Positions 25,401 to 40,834 of a stretch of DNA of 64,000 bases are shown here, one piece after another (position 1 is the stretch's first letter; every line of letters begins with the position of its first letter). The notes below the pieces were generated by a model that was not told the origin of the DNA, did not search any database, and was given only the letters and a program-made list of their open reading frames with translations. Position numbers and translations under genes: made by a program. The DNA is taken from the NCBI GenBank assembly GCA_907163375.1, contig CAJQUW010001994.1:47501-111500 (forward strand). The letters run 5' to 3'. Origin of the DNA: Prostheceraeus crozeri (taxonomy: Eukaryota > Platyhelminthes > Polycladida > Euryleptidae).

Positions 25401-26040
25401 AAAGCTGAGAGAGAGTAGAACATGAATGAATTAAGTATCATTGTCCAATCTCAATGCAGCTGTGCTCCAACTGTTCTCTTCTGTTCTCTTCTGTTCTCTC
25501 CTGTTCTTTTTTCAGAATTCAGTCGAGGCTAATCGAGTAATATACCATATTAAAGCTGAGAAACAGTAGAATTAATGAGAATATCAATTAATGAGAATTG
25601 TCCCATCTGAATGGAGCTGTGGTCAAACTGTTCTCTTCTGTTCTCTTCTGTTCTTTTTTTCAGAATTCAGTCGGCCCACATCAAGTAATATATCATATGA
25701 AGGCTGAGAGAGAGTAGAATATGATTGAATTAATTATCATTGTCCCATCTGAATGGAGCTGTGCTCCAACTGTTTTCTTCTGTTCTCTTCTGTTCTTTTT
25801 TCAGTATTCATCCGATGCATATCGAGTAATATATCATATGAAAGCTGAGAAGCAGTAGAATATGAACGAATTAATGATCATTGTCCCATAGGAATGGAGC
25901 TGTGATCCAACTGTTCTCTTTTGTTCTCTTCTGTTCTTTTTTCAGTACTCATTCGATGCATATCGAGTAATATATCATATGAAAGCTGAGAGAGAGTAGA
26001 ATATGAATGAATTAAGTATCATTGTCGCATCTGAATGGAG

Positions 26041-29000
26041 CTGTGGTCCAACTGTTCTCTTCTGTTCTTTTTTCAGTATTCATTCGATGCATATAGAGTA
26101 ATATATCATAAGAAAGCTGAGAGAGAGTAGAATATGAATATATTAATGATCATTGTCCAATCTCAATGCAGCTGTGGTCCAACAGTTCTCTTCTGTTCTT
26201 TTTTCAGAATTCAGTCGGCCCATATCGAGTAATATATCATATGAAAGCTGAGAGAGAGTAGAATATGAATGAATTAAGTATCATTGTCCAATCTCAATGC
26301 AGCTGTGCTCCAACTGTTCTCTGTTGTTCTCTTCTGTTCTTTTTTGAGAATTCAGTCGAGGCTAATCGAGTAATATACCATATTAAAGCTGAGAGACAGT
26401 AGAATATGAACGAATTAATGATCATTGTCCTATCTGAATGCAGCTGCGCTCCAATTGTTCTCTTCTGTTCTCTTCTGTTTTTTTGTCAGTATTCATTCGA
26501 TGCATATCGAGTAATATATCATATGAAAGCTGAGAAGCAGTAGAATATGAACGAATTAATGATCATTGTCCCATAGGAATGGAGCTGTGCTCCAACTGTT
26601 TTCTTCTGTTCTCTTCTGTTCTTTTTTCAGTATTCATCCGATGCATATCGAGTAATATATCATATGAAAGCTGAGAAGCAGTAGAATATGAACGAATTAA
26701 TGACCATTGTCCCATAGGAATGGAGCTGTGATCCAACTGTTCTCTTTTGTTCTCTTCTGTTCTTTTTTCAGTATTCATTCGATGCATATCGAGTAATATA
26801 TCATATGAAAGCTGAGAGAGAGTAGAATATGAATGAATTAAGTATCATTGTCGCATCTGAATGGAGCTGTGGTCCAACTGTTCTCTTCTGTTCTTTTTTC
26901 AGTATTCATTCGACGCATATCGAGTAATATATCATATGAAAGCTGAGAGAGAGTAGAATATGAATGAATCAATTACCATTGTCGCATCTGAATGGAGCTG
27001 TGGTCCAACTGTTCTCTTCTGTTCTTTTTTCAGTATTCATTCGATGCATATCGAGTAATATATCATAAGAAAGCTGAGAGAGAGTAGAATATGAATATAT
27101 TAATGATCATTGTCCAATCTCAATGCAGCTGTGGTCCAACAGTTCTCTTCTGTTCTTTTTTTCAGAATTCTGTCGGCCCATATCGAGTAATATATCATAT
27201 GAAAGCTGAGAGAGAGTAGAATATGAATGAATTAAGTATCATTGTCCAATCTCAATGCAGCTGTGCTCCAACTGTTCTCTGTTGTTCTCTTCTGTTCTTT
27301 TTTGAGAATTCAGTCGAGGCTAATCGAGTAATATACCATATTAAAGCTGAGAGACAGTAGAATATGAACGAATTAATGATCATTGTCCTATCTGAATGCA
27401 GCTGCGCTCCAATTGTTCTCTTCTGTTCTCTTCTGTTTTTTTGTCAGTATTCATCCGATGCATATCGAGTAATATATCATATGAAAGCTGAGAAGCAGTA
27501 GAATATGAACGAATTAATGACCATTGTCCCATAGGAATGGAGCTGTGATCCAACTGTTCTCTTTTGTTCTCTTCTGTTCTTTTTTCAGTATTCATTCGAT
27601 GCATATCGAGTAATATATCATATGAAAGCTGAGAGAGAGTAGAATATGAATGAATTAAGTATCATTGTCTAACTCAATGGAGCTGTGCTCCAACTGTTCT
27701 CTTCTGTTCTTTTTTCAGTATTCATTCGATGCATATCGAGTAATATATCATATGAAAGCTGAGAGAGAGTAGAATATGAATGAATCAATTACCATTGTCG
27801 CATCTGAATGGAGCTGTGGTCCAACTGTTCTCTTCTGTTCTTTTTTCAGTATTCATTCGATGCATATCGAGTAATATATCATAAGAAAGCTGAGAGAGAG
27901 TAGAATATGAATATATTAATGATCATTGTCCAATCTCAATGCAGCTGTGGTCCAACAGTTCTCTTCTGTTCTTTTTTTCAGAATTCTGTCGGCCCATATC
28001 GAGTAATATATCATATGAAAGCTGAGAGAGAGTAGAATATGAATGAATTAAGTATCATTGTCCAATCTCAATGCAGCTGTGCTCCAACTGTTCTCTGTTG
28101 TTCTCTTCTGTTCTTTTTTGAGAATTCAGTCGAGGCTAATCGAGTAATATACCATATTAAAGCTGAGAGACAGTAGAATATGAACGAATTAATGATCATT
28201 GTCCTATCTGAATGCAGCTGCGCTCCAATTGTTCTCTTCTGTTCTCTTCTGTTTTTTTGTCAGTATTCATTCGATGCATATCGAGTAATATATCATATGA
28301 AAGCTGAGAAGCAGTAGAATATGAACGAATTAATGATCATTGTCCCATAGGAATGGAGCTGTGATCCAACTGTTCTCTTTTGTTCTCTTCTGTTCTTTTT
28401 TCAGTATTCATTCGATGCATATCGAGTAATATATCATATGAAAGCTGAGAGAGAGTAGAATATGATTGAATTAAGTATCATTGTCTATCTCAATGGAGCT
28501 GTGGTCCAACTGTTCTCTTTTGTTCTCTTCTGTTCTTTTTTCAGTATTCATTCGATGCATATCGAGTAATATATCATATGAAAGCTGAGAAAGAGCAGAA
28601 TATGAATGAATTAATGATCATTGTCCCATAGGAATGGAGCTGTGGTCCAACTGTTCTCTTCTGTTCTCTTCTGTTCTTTTTTCAGTATTCATTCGATGCA
28701 TATCGAGTAATATATCATATGAAAGCTGAGAGAGAGTAGAATATGAATGAATTAAGTATCATTGTCTATCTCAATGGAGCTGTGCTCCAACTGTTCTCTT
28801 CTGTTCTCTTCTGTTCTTTTTTCAGTATTCATTCGACGCATATCGAGTAATATATCATATGAAAGCTGAGAGAGAGTAGAATATGAATGAATTAAGTATC
28901 ATTGTCGCATCTGAATGGAGCTGTGGTCCAACTGTTCTCTTCTGTTCTTTTTTCAGTATTCATTCGATGCATATAGAGTAATATATCATAAGAAAGCTGA

Positions 29001-31800
29001 GAGAGAGTAGAATATGAATATATTAATGATCATTGTCCAATCTCAATGCAGCTGTGGTCCAACAGTTCTCTTCTGTTCTTTTTTTCAGAATTCAGTCGGC
29101 CCATATCGAGTAATATATCATATGAAAGCTGAGAGAGAGTAGAATATGAATGAATTAAGTATCATTGTCCAATCTCAATGCAGCTGTGCTCCAACTGTTC
29201 TCTGTTGTTCTCTTCTGTTCTTTTTTGAGAATTCAGTCGAGGCTAATCGAGTAATATACCATATTAAAGCTGAGAGACAGTAGAATATGAACGAATTAAT
29301 GATCATTGTCCTATCTGAATGCAGCTGCGCTCCAATTGTTCTCTTCTGTTCTCTTCTGTTTTTTTGTCAGTATTCATTCGATGCATATCGAGTAATATAT
29401 CATATGAAAGCTGAGAAGCAGTAGAATATGAACGAATTAATGATCATTGTCCCATAGGAATGGAGCTGTGCTCCAACTGTTTTCTTCTGTTCTCTTCTGT
29501 TCTTTTTTCAGTATTCATCCGATGCATATCGAGTAATATATCATATGAAAGCTGAGAAGCAGTAGAATATGAACGAATTAATGACCATTGTCCCATAGGA
29601 ATGGAGCTGTGATCCAACTGTTCTCTTTTGTTCTCTTCTGTTCTTTTTTCAGTATTCATTCGATGCATATCGAGTAATATATCATATGAAAGCTGAGAGA
29701 GAGTAGAATATGAATGAATTAAGTATCATTGTCGCATCTGAATGGAGCTGTGGTCCAACTGTTCTCTTCTGTTCTTTTTTCAGTATTCATTCGACGCATA
29801 TCGAGTAATATATCATATGAAAGCTGAGAGAGAGTAGAATATGAATGAATCAATTACCATTGTCGCATCTGAATGGAGCTGTGGTCCAACTGTTCTCTTC
29901 TGTTCTTTTTTCAGTATTCATTCGATGCATATCGAGTAATATATCATAAGAAAGCTGAGAGAGAGTAGAATATGAATATATTAATGATCATTGTCCAATC
30001 TCAATGCAGCTGTGGTCCAACAGTTCTCTTCTGTTCTTTTTTCAGAATTCTGTCGGCCATATCGAGTAATATATCATATGAAAGCTGAGAGAGAGTAGAA
30101 TATGAATGAATTAAGTATCATTGTCCAATCTCAATGCAGCTGTGCTCCAACTGTTCTCTGTTGTTCTCTTCTGTTCTTTTTTGAGAATTCAGTCGAGGCT
30201 AATCGAGTAATATACCATATTAAAGCTGAGAGACAGTAGAATATGAACGAATTAATGATCATTGTCCTATCTGAATGCAGCTGCGCTCCAATTGTTCTCT
30301 TCTGTTCTCTTCTGTTTTTTTGTCAGTATTCATCCGATGCATATCGAGTAATATATCATATGAAAGCTGAGAAGCAGTAGAATATGAACGAATTAATGAC
30401 CATTGTCCCATAGGAATGGAGCTGTGATCCAACTGTTCTCTTTTGTTCTCTTCTGTTCTTTTTTCAGTATTCATTCGATGCATATCGAGTAATATATCAT
30501 ATGAAAGCTGAGAGAGAGTAGAATATGAATGAATTAAGTATCATTGTCGCATCTGAATGGAGCTGTGGTCCAACTGTTCTCTTCTGTTCTTTTTTCAGTA
30601 TTCATTCGACGCATATCGAGTAATATATCATATGAAAGCTGAGAGAGAGTAGAATATGAATGAATCAATTACCATTGTCGCATCTGAATGGAGCTGTGGT
30701 CCAACTGTTCTCTTCTGTTCTTTTTTCAGTATTCATTCGATGCATATCGAGTAATATATCATAAGAAAGCTGAGAGAGAGTAGAATATGAATATATTAAT
30801 GATCATTGTCCAATCTCAATGCAGCTGTGGTCCAACAGTTCTCTTCTGTTCTTTTTTTCAGAATTCTGTCGGCCCATATCGAGTAATATATCATATGAAA
30901 GCTGAGAGAGAGTAGAATATGAATGAATTAAGTATCATTGTCCAATCTCAATGCAGCTGTGCTCCAACTGTTCTCTGTTGTTCTCTTCTGTTCTTTTTTG
31001 AGAATTCAGTCGAGGCTAATCGAGTAATATACCATATTAAAGCTGAGAGACAGTAGAATATGAACGAATTAATGATCATTGTCCTATCTGAATGCAGCTG
31101 CGCTCCAATTGTTCTCTTCTGTTCTCTTCTGTTTTTTTGTCAGTATTCATTCGATGCATATCGAGTAATATATCATATGAAAGCTGAGAAGCAGTAGAAT
31201 ATGAACGAATTAATGATCATTGTCCCATAGGAATGGAGCTGTGATCCAACTGTTCTCTTTTGTTCTCTTCTGTTCTTTTTTCAGTATTCATTCGATGCAT
31301 ATCGAGTAATATATCATATGAAAGCTGAGAGAGAGTAGAATATGATTGAATTAAGTATCATTGTCTATCTCAATGGAGCTGTGGTCCAACTGTTCTCTTT
31401 TGTTCTCTTCTGTTCTTTTTTCAGTATTCATTCGATGCATATCGAGTAATATATCATATGAAAGCTGAGAAAGAGCAGAATATGAATGAATTAATGATCA
31501 TTGTCCCATAGGAATGGAGCTGTGGTCCAACTGTTCTCTTCTGTTCTCTTCTGTTCTTTTTTCAGTATTCATTCGATGCATATCGAGTAATATATCATAT
31601 GAAAGCTGAGAGACAGTAGAATATGAATGAATTAAGTATCATTGTCTATCTCAATGGAGCTGTGGTCCAACTGTTCTCTTCTGTTCTCTTCTGTTCTTTT
31701 TTCAGTATTCATTCGATGCATATCGAGTAATATATCATATGAAAGCTGAGAGAGAGTAGAATATGAATGAATCAATTACCATTGTCGCATCTGAATGGAG
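26041..31800 (+). repeat. Higher-order repeat of 2880 bp, two tandem copies plus part of a third
   Basis: Copies 26041-28920 and 28921-31800 align at an offset of 2880 bp (21 monomers). 27781-28740 matches 30661-31620 almost perfectly over 960 bp. Diagnostic variants such as ATATAGAGTA occur at corresponding places in both copies. One monomer near 27650 is replaced by another class in the second copy, as gene conversion would leave. A third partial copy continues from about 31801 to 32340. Confidence 0.88.
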
Positions 31801-34800
31801 CTGTGGTCCAACTGTTCTCTTCTGTTCTTTTTTCAGTATTCATTCGATGCATATCGAGTAATATATCATAAGAAAGCTGAGAGACAGTAGAATATGAATA
31901 TATTAATGATCATTGTCCAATCTCAATGCAGCTGTGGTCCAACAGTTCTCTTCTGTTCTTTTTTTCAGAATTCAGTCGGCCCATATCGAGTAATATATCA
32001 TATGAAAGCTGAGAGAGAGTAGAATATGAATGAATTAAGTATCATTGTCCAATCTCAATGCAGCTGTGCTCCAACTGTTCTCTGTTGTTCTCTTCTGTTC
32101 TTTTTTGAGAATTCAGTCGAGGCTAATCGAGTAATATACCATATTAAAGCTGAGAGACAGTAGAATATGAACGAATTAATGATCATTGTCCTATCTGAAT
32201 GCAGCTGCGCTCCAATTGTTCTCTTCTGTTCTCTTCTGTTTTTTTGTCAGTATTCATTCGATGCATATCGAGTAATATATCATATGAAAGCTGAGAAGCA
32301 GTAGAATATGAACGAATTAATGATCATTGTCCCATAGGAATGGAGCTGTGATCCAACTGTTCTCTTTTGTTCTCTTCTGTTCTTTTTTCAGTATTCATTC
32401 GATGCATATCGAGTAATATATCATATGAAAGCTGAGAGAGAGTAGAATATGAATGAATTAAGTATCATTGTCGCATCTGAATGGAGCTGTGGTCCAACTG
32501 TTCTCTTCTGTTCTTTTTTCAGTATTCATTCGATGCATATCGAGTAATATATCATAAGAAAGCTGAGAGAGAGTAGAATATGAATATATTAATGATCATT
32601 GTCCAATCTCAATGCAGCTGTGGTCCAACAGTTCTCTTCTGTTTTTTTTTTCAGAATTCAGTCGGCCCATATCGAGTAATATATCATATGAAAGCTGAGA
32701 GAGAGTAGAATATGAATGAATTAAGTATCATTGTCCAATCTCAATGCAGCTGTGCTCCAACTGTTCTCTGTTGTTCTCTTCTGTTCTTTTTTGAGAATTC
32801 AGTCGAGGCTAATCGAGTAATATACCATATTAAAGCTGAGAGACAGTAGAATATGAACGAATTAATGATCATTGTCCTATCTGAATGCAGCTGCGCTCCA
32901 ATTGTTCTCTTCTGTTCTCTTCTGTTTTTTTGTCAGTATTCATTCGATGCATATCGAGTAATATATCATATGAAAGCTGAGAAGCAGTAGAATATGAACG
33001 AATTAATGATCATTGTCCCATAGGAATGGAGCTGTGCTCCAACTGTTTTCTTCTGTTCTCTCCTGTTCTTTTTTCAGTATTCATCCGATGCATATCGAGT
33101 AATATATCATATGAAAGCTGAGATAGAGTAGAATATGATTGAATTAAGTATCATTGTCTATCTCAATGCAGCTGTGGTCCAACTGTTCTCTTTTGTTCTC
33201 TTCTGTTCTTTTTTCAGTATTCATTCGATGCATATCGAGTAATATATCATATGAAAGCTGAGAGAGAGTAGAATATGAATGAATTAAGTATCATTGTCTA
33301 TCTCAATGGAGCTGTGCTCCAACTGTTCTCTTTTGTTCTCTTCTGTTATTTTTTCAGTATTCATTCGACGCATATCGAGTAATAGATCATATGAAAGCTG
33401 AGAGAGAGTAGAATATGAATGAATCAATTACCATTGTCGCATCTGAATGGAGCTGTGGTCCAACTGTTCTCTTCTGTTCTTTTTTCAGTATTCATTCGAT
33501 GCATATCGAGTAATATATCATAAGAAAGCTGAGAGAGAGTAGAATATGAATATATTAATGATCATTGTCCAATCTCAATGCAGCTGTGGTCCAACAGTTC
33601 TCTTCTGTTCTTTTTTTCAGAATTCTGTCGGCCCATATCGAGTAATATATCATATGAAAGCTGAGAGAGAGTAGAATATGAATGAATTAAGTATCATTGT
33701 CCAATCTCAATGCAGCTGTGCTCCAACTGTTCTCTGTTGTTCTCTTCTGTTCTTTTTTGAGAATTCAGTCGAGGCTAATCGAGTAATATACCATATTAAA
33801 GCTGAGAGACAGTAGAATATGAACGAATTAATGATCATTGTCCTATCTGAATGCAGCTGCGCTCCAATTGTTCTCTTCTGTTCTCTTCTGTTTTTTTTCA
33901 GTATTCATTCGATGCATATCGAGTAATATATCATATGAAAGCTGAGAAGCAGTAGAATATGAACGAATTAATGATCATTGTCCCATAGGAATGGAGCTGT
34001 GATCCAACTGTTCTCTTTTGTTCTCTTCTGTTCTTTTTTCAGCATTCATTCGATGCATATCGAGTAATATATCATATGAAAGCTGAGAGAGAGTAGAATA
34101 TGATTGAATTAAGTATCATTGTCTATCTCAATGCAGCTGTGGTCAAACTGTTCTCTTTTGTTCTCTTCTGTTCTTTTTTCAGTATTCATTCGATGCATAT
34201 CGAGTAATATATCATATGAAAGCTGAGAAAGAGCAGAATATGAATGAATTAATGATCATTGTCCCATAGGAATGGAGCTGTGGTCCAACTGTTCTCTTCT
34301 GTTCTCTTCTGTTCTTTTTTCAGTATTCATTCGATGCATATCGAGTAATATATCATATGAAAGCTGAGAGAGAGTAGAATATGAATGAATTAAGTATCAT
34401 TGTCTATCTCAATGGAGCTGTGCTCCAACTGTTCTCTTCTGTTCTCTTCTGTTCTTTTTTCAGTATTCATTTGATGCATATCGAGTAATATATCATATGA
34501 AAGCTGAGAGAGAGTAGAATATGAATGAATCAATTACCATTGTCGCATCTGAATGGAGCTGTGGTCCAACTGTTCTCTTCTGTTCTTTTTTCAGTATTCA
34601 TTCGATGCATATCGAGTAATATATCATAAGAAAGCTGAGAGACAGTAGAATATGAATATATTAATGATCATTGTCCAATCTCAATGCAGCTGTGGGCCAA
34701 CTGTTCTCTTCTGTTCTTTTTTTCAGAATTAAGTCGGCCCATATCGAGAAATATATCATATGAAAGCTGAGAGAGAGTAGAATATGAATGAATTAAGTAT

Positions 34801-37800
34801 CATTGTCGAATCTCGATGCAGCTGTGCTCCAACTGTTCTCTGTTGTTCTCTTCTGTTCTTTTTTGAGAATTCAGTCGAGGCTAATCGAGTAATATACCAT
34901 ATTAAAGCTGAGAGACAGTAGAATATGAACGAATTAATGATCATTGTCCTATCTGAATGCAGCTGCGCTCCAATTGTTCTCTTTTGTTCTCTTCCGTTCT
35001 TTTTCAGTATTCATTCGATGCATATCGAGTAATATATCATATGAAAGCTGAGAGAGAGTAGAATATGAATGAATTAAGTATCATTTTCCCATAGGATTGG
35101 AGCTGTGGTCCAACTGTTCTCTTTTGTTCTCTTCTGTTCTTTTTTCAGTATTCATTCGATGCATATCGAGTAATATATCATATGAAAGCTGAGAGAGAGT
35201 AGAATATGAATGAATTAAGTATCATTGTCTATCTCAATGGAGCTGTGCTCCAACTGTTCTCTCTTGTTCTCTTCTGTTATTTTTTCAGTATTCATTCGAC
35301 GCATATCGAGTAATAGATCATATGAAAGCTGAGAGAGAGTAGAATATGAATGAATCAATTACCATTGTCGCATCTGAATGGAGCTGTGGTCCAACTGTTC
35401 TCTTCTGTTCTTTTTTCAGTATTCATTCGATGCATATCGAGTAATATATCATAAGAAAGCTGAGAGAGAGTAGAATATGAATATATTAATGATCATTGTC
35501 CAATCTCAATGCAGCTGTGGTCCAACAGTTCTCTTCTGTTCTTTTTTTCAGAATTCTGTCGGCCCATATCGAGTAATATATCATATGAAAGCTGAGAGAG
35601 AGTAGAATATGAATGAATTAAGTATCATTGTCCAATCTCAATACAGCTGTGCTCCAACTGTTCTCTGTTGTTCTCTTCTGTTCTTTTTTGAGAATTCAGT
35701 CGAGGCTAATCGAGTAATATACCATATTAAAGCTGAGAGACAGTAGAATATGAACGAATTAATGATCATTGTCCTATCTGAATGCAGCTGCGCTCCAATT
35801 GTTCTCATCTGTTCTCTTCTGTTTTTTTGTCAGTATTCATTCGATGCATATCGAGTAATATATCATATGAAAGCTGAGAAGCAGTAGAATATGAACGAAT
35901 TAATGATCATTGTCCCATAGGAATGGATCTGTGATCAAACTGTTCTCTTTTGTTCTCTTCTGTTCTTTTTTCAGCATTCATTCGATGCATATCGAGTAAT
36001 ATATCATATGAAAGCTGAGAGAGAGTAGAATATGATTGAATTAAGTATCATTGTCTATCTCAATGCAGCTGTGGTCCAACTGTTCTCTTTTGTTCTCTTC
36101 TGTTCTTTTTTCAGTATTCAGTCGAGGCTAATCGAGTAATATATCATATGAAAGCTGAGAAAGAGCAGAATATGAATGAATTAATGATCATTGTCCCATA
36201 GGAATGGAGCTGTGGTCCAACTGTTCTCTTCTGTTCTCTTCTGTTCTTTTTTCAGTATTCATTCGATGCATATCGAGTAATATATCATATGAAAGCTGAG
36301 AGAGAGTAGAATATGAATGAATTAAGTATCATTGTCTATCTCAATGGAGCTGTGCTCCAACTGTTCTCTTTTGTTCTCTTCTGTTCTTTTTTCAGTATTC
36401 ATCCGATGCATATCGAGTAATATATCATATGAAAGCTGAGAGAGAGTAGAATATGAATGAATCAATTACCATTGTCGCATCTGAATGGAGCTGTGCTCCA
36501 ACTGTTCTCTTCTGTTCTTTTTTCAGTATTCATTCGATGCATATCGAGTAATATATCATAAGAAAGCTGAGAGACAGTAGAATATGAATATATTAATGAT
36601 AATTGTCCTATCTCAATGCAGCTGTGGGCCAACTGTTCTCTTCTGTTCTTTTTTTCAGAATTCAGTCGGCCCATATCGAGAAATATATCATATGAAAGCT
36701 GAGAGAGAGTAGAATATGAATGAATTAAGTATCATTGTCGAATCTCGATGCAGCTGTGCTCCAACTGTTCTCTGTTGTTCTCTTCTGTTCTTTTTTGAGA
36801 ATTCAGTCGAGGCTAATCGAGTAATATACCATATTAAAGCTGAGAGACAGTAGAATATGAACGAATTAATGATCATTGTCCTATCTGAATGCAGCTGCGC
36901 TCCAATTGTTCTCTTTTGTTCTCTTCCGTTCTTTTTCAGTATTCATTCGATGCATATCGAGTAATATATCATATGAAAGCTGAGAGAGAGTAGAATATGA
37001 ATGAATTAAGTATCATTTTCCCATAGGATTGGAGCTGTGGTCCAACTGTTCTCTTTTGTTCTCTTCTGTTCTTTTTTCAGTATTCATTCGATGCATATCG
37101 AGTAATATATCATATGAAAGCTGAGAGAGAGTAGAATATGAATGAATTGAGTATCATTGTCTATCTCAATGGAGCTGTGCTCCAACTGTTCTCTTCTGTT
37201 CTTTTTTCAGTATTTATTCGACGCATATCGAGTAATATATCATATGAAAGCTGAGAAAGAGTAGAATATGAATGAATTAAGTATCATTGTCCCATAAGAA
37301 TGGAGCTGTGCTCCAACTGTTCTCTTTGGTTCAATTCTGTTCTTTTTTCAGTATTCATTCGATGCATATCGAGTAATATATCATATGAAAGCTGAGGAAG
37401 AGTAGAATATGAATGAATTAAGTATCATTGTCTATCTCAATGCAGCTGTGGTCCAACTGTTCTCTTTTGTTCTCTTCCGTTATTTTTTCAGAATTCATTC
37501 GATGCATATCGAGTAATATATCATATGAAAGCTGAGAGAGAGTAGAATATGAATGAATTAAGTATCATTGTCTATCTCAATGGAGCTGTGCTCCAACTGT
37601 TCTCTTCTGTTCTCTTCTGTTCTTTTTTCAGTATTCATTCGACGCATATCGAGTAATATATCATATGAAAGCTGAGAGAGAGTAGAATATGAATGAATCA
37701 ATTACCATTGTCGCATCTGAATGGAGCTGTGCTCCAACTGTTCTCTTCTGTTCTTTTTTCAGTATTCATTCGATGCATATCGAGTAATATATCATAAGAA

Positions 37801-39740
37801 AGCTGAGAGACAGTAGAATATGAATATATTAATGATCATTGTCCAATCTCAATGCAGCTGTGGGCCAACTGTTCTCTTCTGTTCTTTTTTTCAGAATTCA
37901 GTCGGCCCATATCGAGAAATATATCATATGAAAGCTGAGAGAGAGTAGAATATGAATGAATTAAGTATCATTGTCGAATCTCGATGTAGCTGTGCTCCAA
38001 CTGTTCTCTGTTGTTCTCTTCTGTTCTTTTTTGAGAATTCAGTCGAGGCTAATCGAGTAATATACCATATTAAAGCTGAGAGACAGTAGAATATGAACGA
38101 ATTAATGATCATTGTCCTATCTGAATGCAGCTGCGCTCCAATTGTTTTCTTCTGTTCTCTTCTGTTTTTTTGTCAGTATTCATTCGATGCATATCCAGTA
38201 ATATATCATATGAAAGCTGAGAGAGAGTAGAATATGAATGAATTAAGTATCATTTTCCCATAGGATTAGAGCTGTGCTCCAACTGTTCTCTTTTGTTCTC
38301 TTCAGTTCTTTTTTCAGTATTCATTCGATGCATATCGAGTAATATATCATATGAAAGCTGAGAGAGAGTAGAATATGAATGAATTGAGTATCATTGTCTA
38401 TCTCAATGGAGCTGTGCTCCAACTGTTCTCTTCTGTTCTTTTTTCAGTATTTATTCGACGCAAATCGAGTAATATATCATATGAAAGCTGAGAGAGAGTA
38501 GAATATGAATGAATTAAGTATCATTGTCTATCTCAATGGAGCTGTGCTCCAACTGTTCTCTTTGGTTCAATTCTGATCTTTTTTCAGTATTCATTCGATG
38601 CATATCGAGTAATATATCATATGAAAGCTGAGAGAGAGTAGAATATGAATGAAATAATGATCATTGTCCTATCTCAATGCAGCTGCGCTCCAACTGTTCT
38701 CTTTTGTTCTCTTCTGTTCTTTTTTCAGTATTCATTCGATGCATATCGAGTAATATATCATATGAAAGCTGATAGAGAGTAGAATATGAATGAATTAAGT
38801 ATCATTGTCTATCTCAATGGAGCTGTGCTCCAACTGTTCTCTTCTGCTCTTTTTTCAGTATTTATTCGACGCAGATCGAGTAATATATCATATGAAAGCT
38901 GAGATAGAGTAGAATATGAATGAATTAAGTATCATTGTCCCATAGGAATGGAGCTGTGCTCCAACTGTTCTCTTTGGTTCAATTCTGTTCTTTTTTCAGT
39001 ATTCATTCGATGCATATCGAGTAATATATCATATGAAAGCTGAGAGAGAGTAGAATATGAATGAATTAAGTATCATTGTCTATCTCAATGCAGCTGTGGT
39101 CCAACTGTTCTCTTTTGTTCTCTTCTGTTATTTTTTGAGAATTCAGTCGAGGCTAATCGAGTAATATACCATATTAAAGCTGAGAGACAGTAGAATATGA
39201 ATGAATTAAGTATCATTGTCTATCTCAATGGAGCTGTGGTCCAACTGTTCTCTTCTGTTCTCTTCTGTTCTTTTTTGAGAATTCAGTCGAGGCTAATCGA
39301 GTAATATACCATATGAAAGCTGAGAGAGAGTAGAATATGAATGAATCAATTACCATTGTCGCATCTGAATGGAGCTGTGGTCCAACTGTTCTCTTCTGTT
39401 CTTTTTTCAGTATTCATTCGATGCATATCGAGTAATATATCATATGAAAGCTGAGAGACAGTAGAATATGAACGAATTAATGATCATTGTCCCATAGGAA
39501 TGGAGCTGTGCTCCAACTGTTCTCTTTTGTTCTCTTCTGTTCTTTTTTCATAATTCAGTCTATGCATATCGAGTAATATATCATATGAAAGCTGAGAGAG
39601 AGTAGTATATATGAATGAATGAATTACCATTGTCGCATCTGAATGGAGCTGTGGTCCAACTGTTCTCTTCTGTTCTTTTTTCAGTATTCATTCGATGCAT
39701 ATCGAGTAATATATCATATGAAAGCTGAGAGAGAGTAGAA

Positions 39741-40834
39741 TATGATTGAATTAATGATCATTGTCCAATCTCAATGCAGATGTGGTCCAACAGTTCTCTT
39801 CTGTTCTTTTTTTCAGAATTCAGTCGGCCCATATCGAGTAATATATCATATGAAAGCTGAGAGAGAGTAGAATATGAATGAATTAAGTATCATTGTCCCA
39901 TAGGAATGGAGCTGTGCTCAAACTGTTCTATTTTGTTCTCTTCTGTTCTTTTTTGAGAATTCAGTCGAGTCTAATCGAGTAATATACCATATTAAAGCCG
40001 AGAGACAGTAGAATATGAGAGAATTGATGATCATTGTCCCATAGGAATGGAGCTGTGCTCCAACTGTTCTCTTTTGTTCTCTTCTGTTCTTTTTTCAGTA
40101 TTCATCCGATGCATATCGAGTAATATATCATATGAAAGCTGAGAGAGAGTAGAATACGAATGAATCAATTACAATTGTCGCATCTGAATGGAGCTGTGGT
40201 CCAACAGTTCTCTTCTGTTCTTTTTTTCAGAATTCAGTCGGCCCATATCGAGTAATATATCATATGAAAGCTGAGAGAGAGTAGAATATGATTGAATTAA
40301 TGATCATTGTCCAATCTCAATGCAGATGTGGTCCAACAGTTCTCTTCTGTTCTTTTTTTCAGAATTCAGTCGGCCCATATCGAGTAATATATCATATGAA
40401 AGCTGAGAGAGAGTAGAATATGAATGAATTAAGTATCATTGTCCCATAGGAATGGAGCTGTGCTCAAACTGTTCTATTTTGTTCTCTTCTGTTCTTTTTT
40501 GAGAATTCAGTCGAGTCTAATCGAGTAATATACCATATTAAAGCCGAGAGACAGTAGAATATGAGAGAATTGATGATCTTTGTCCCATAGGAATGGAGCT
40601 GTGCTCCAACTGTTCTCTTTTGTTCTCTTCTGTTCTTTTTTCAGTATTCATCCGATGCATATCGAGTAATATATCATATGAAAGCTGAGAGAGAGTAGAA
40701 TACGAATGAATCAATTACAATTGTCGCATCTGAATGGAGCTGTGGTCCAACTGTTCTCTTCTGTTCTCTTCTGTTCTTTTTTTCAGAATTCAGTCGGCCC
40801 ATATCGAGTAATATATCATATGAAAGCTGAGAGA
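39741..40834 (+). repeat. Four-monomer higher-order repeat (~547 bp), two copies
   Basis: A block containing CAATGCAGATGTGGTCC and TCGAGTCTAATCGAG variants begins at 39741 and again at 40288, with nearly identical sequence between copies. 547 bp is four monomers. This is a separate, local amplification from the larger higher-order units on either side. Confidence 0.82.

Noticed and set aside
18640-38112. Recurring 62-74 codon minus-strand frames (MIINSFIFYCLSALIW and MHRMNTEKRTEEN types)
   Set aside because: They are copies of the same satellite monomers and track higher-order repeats, not selection on protein.
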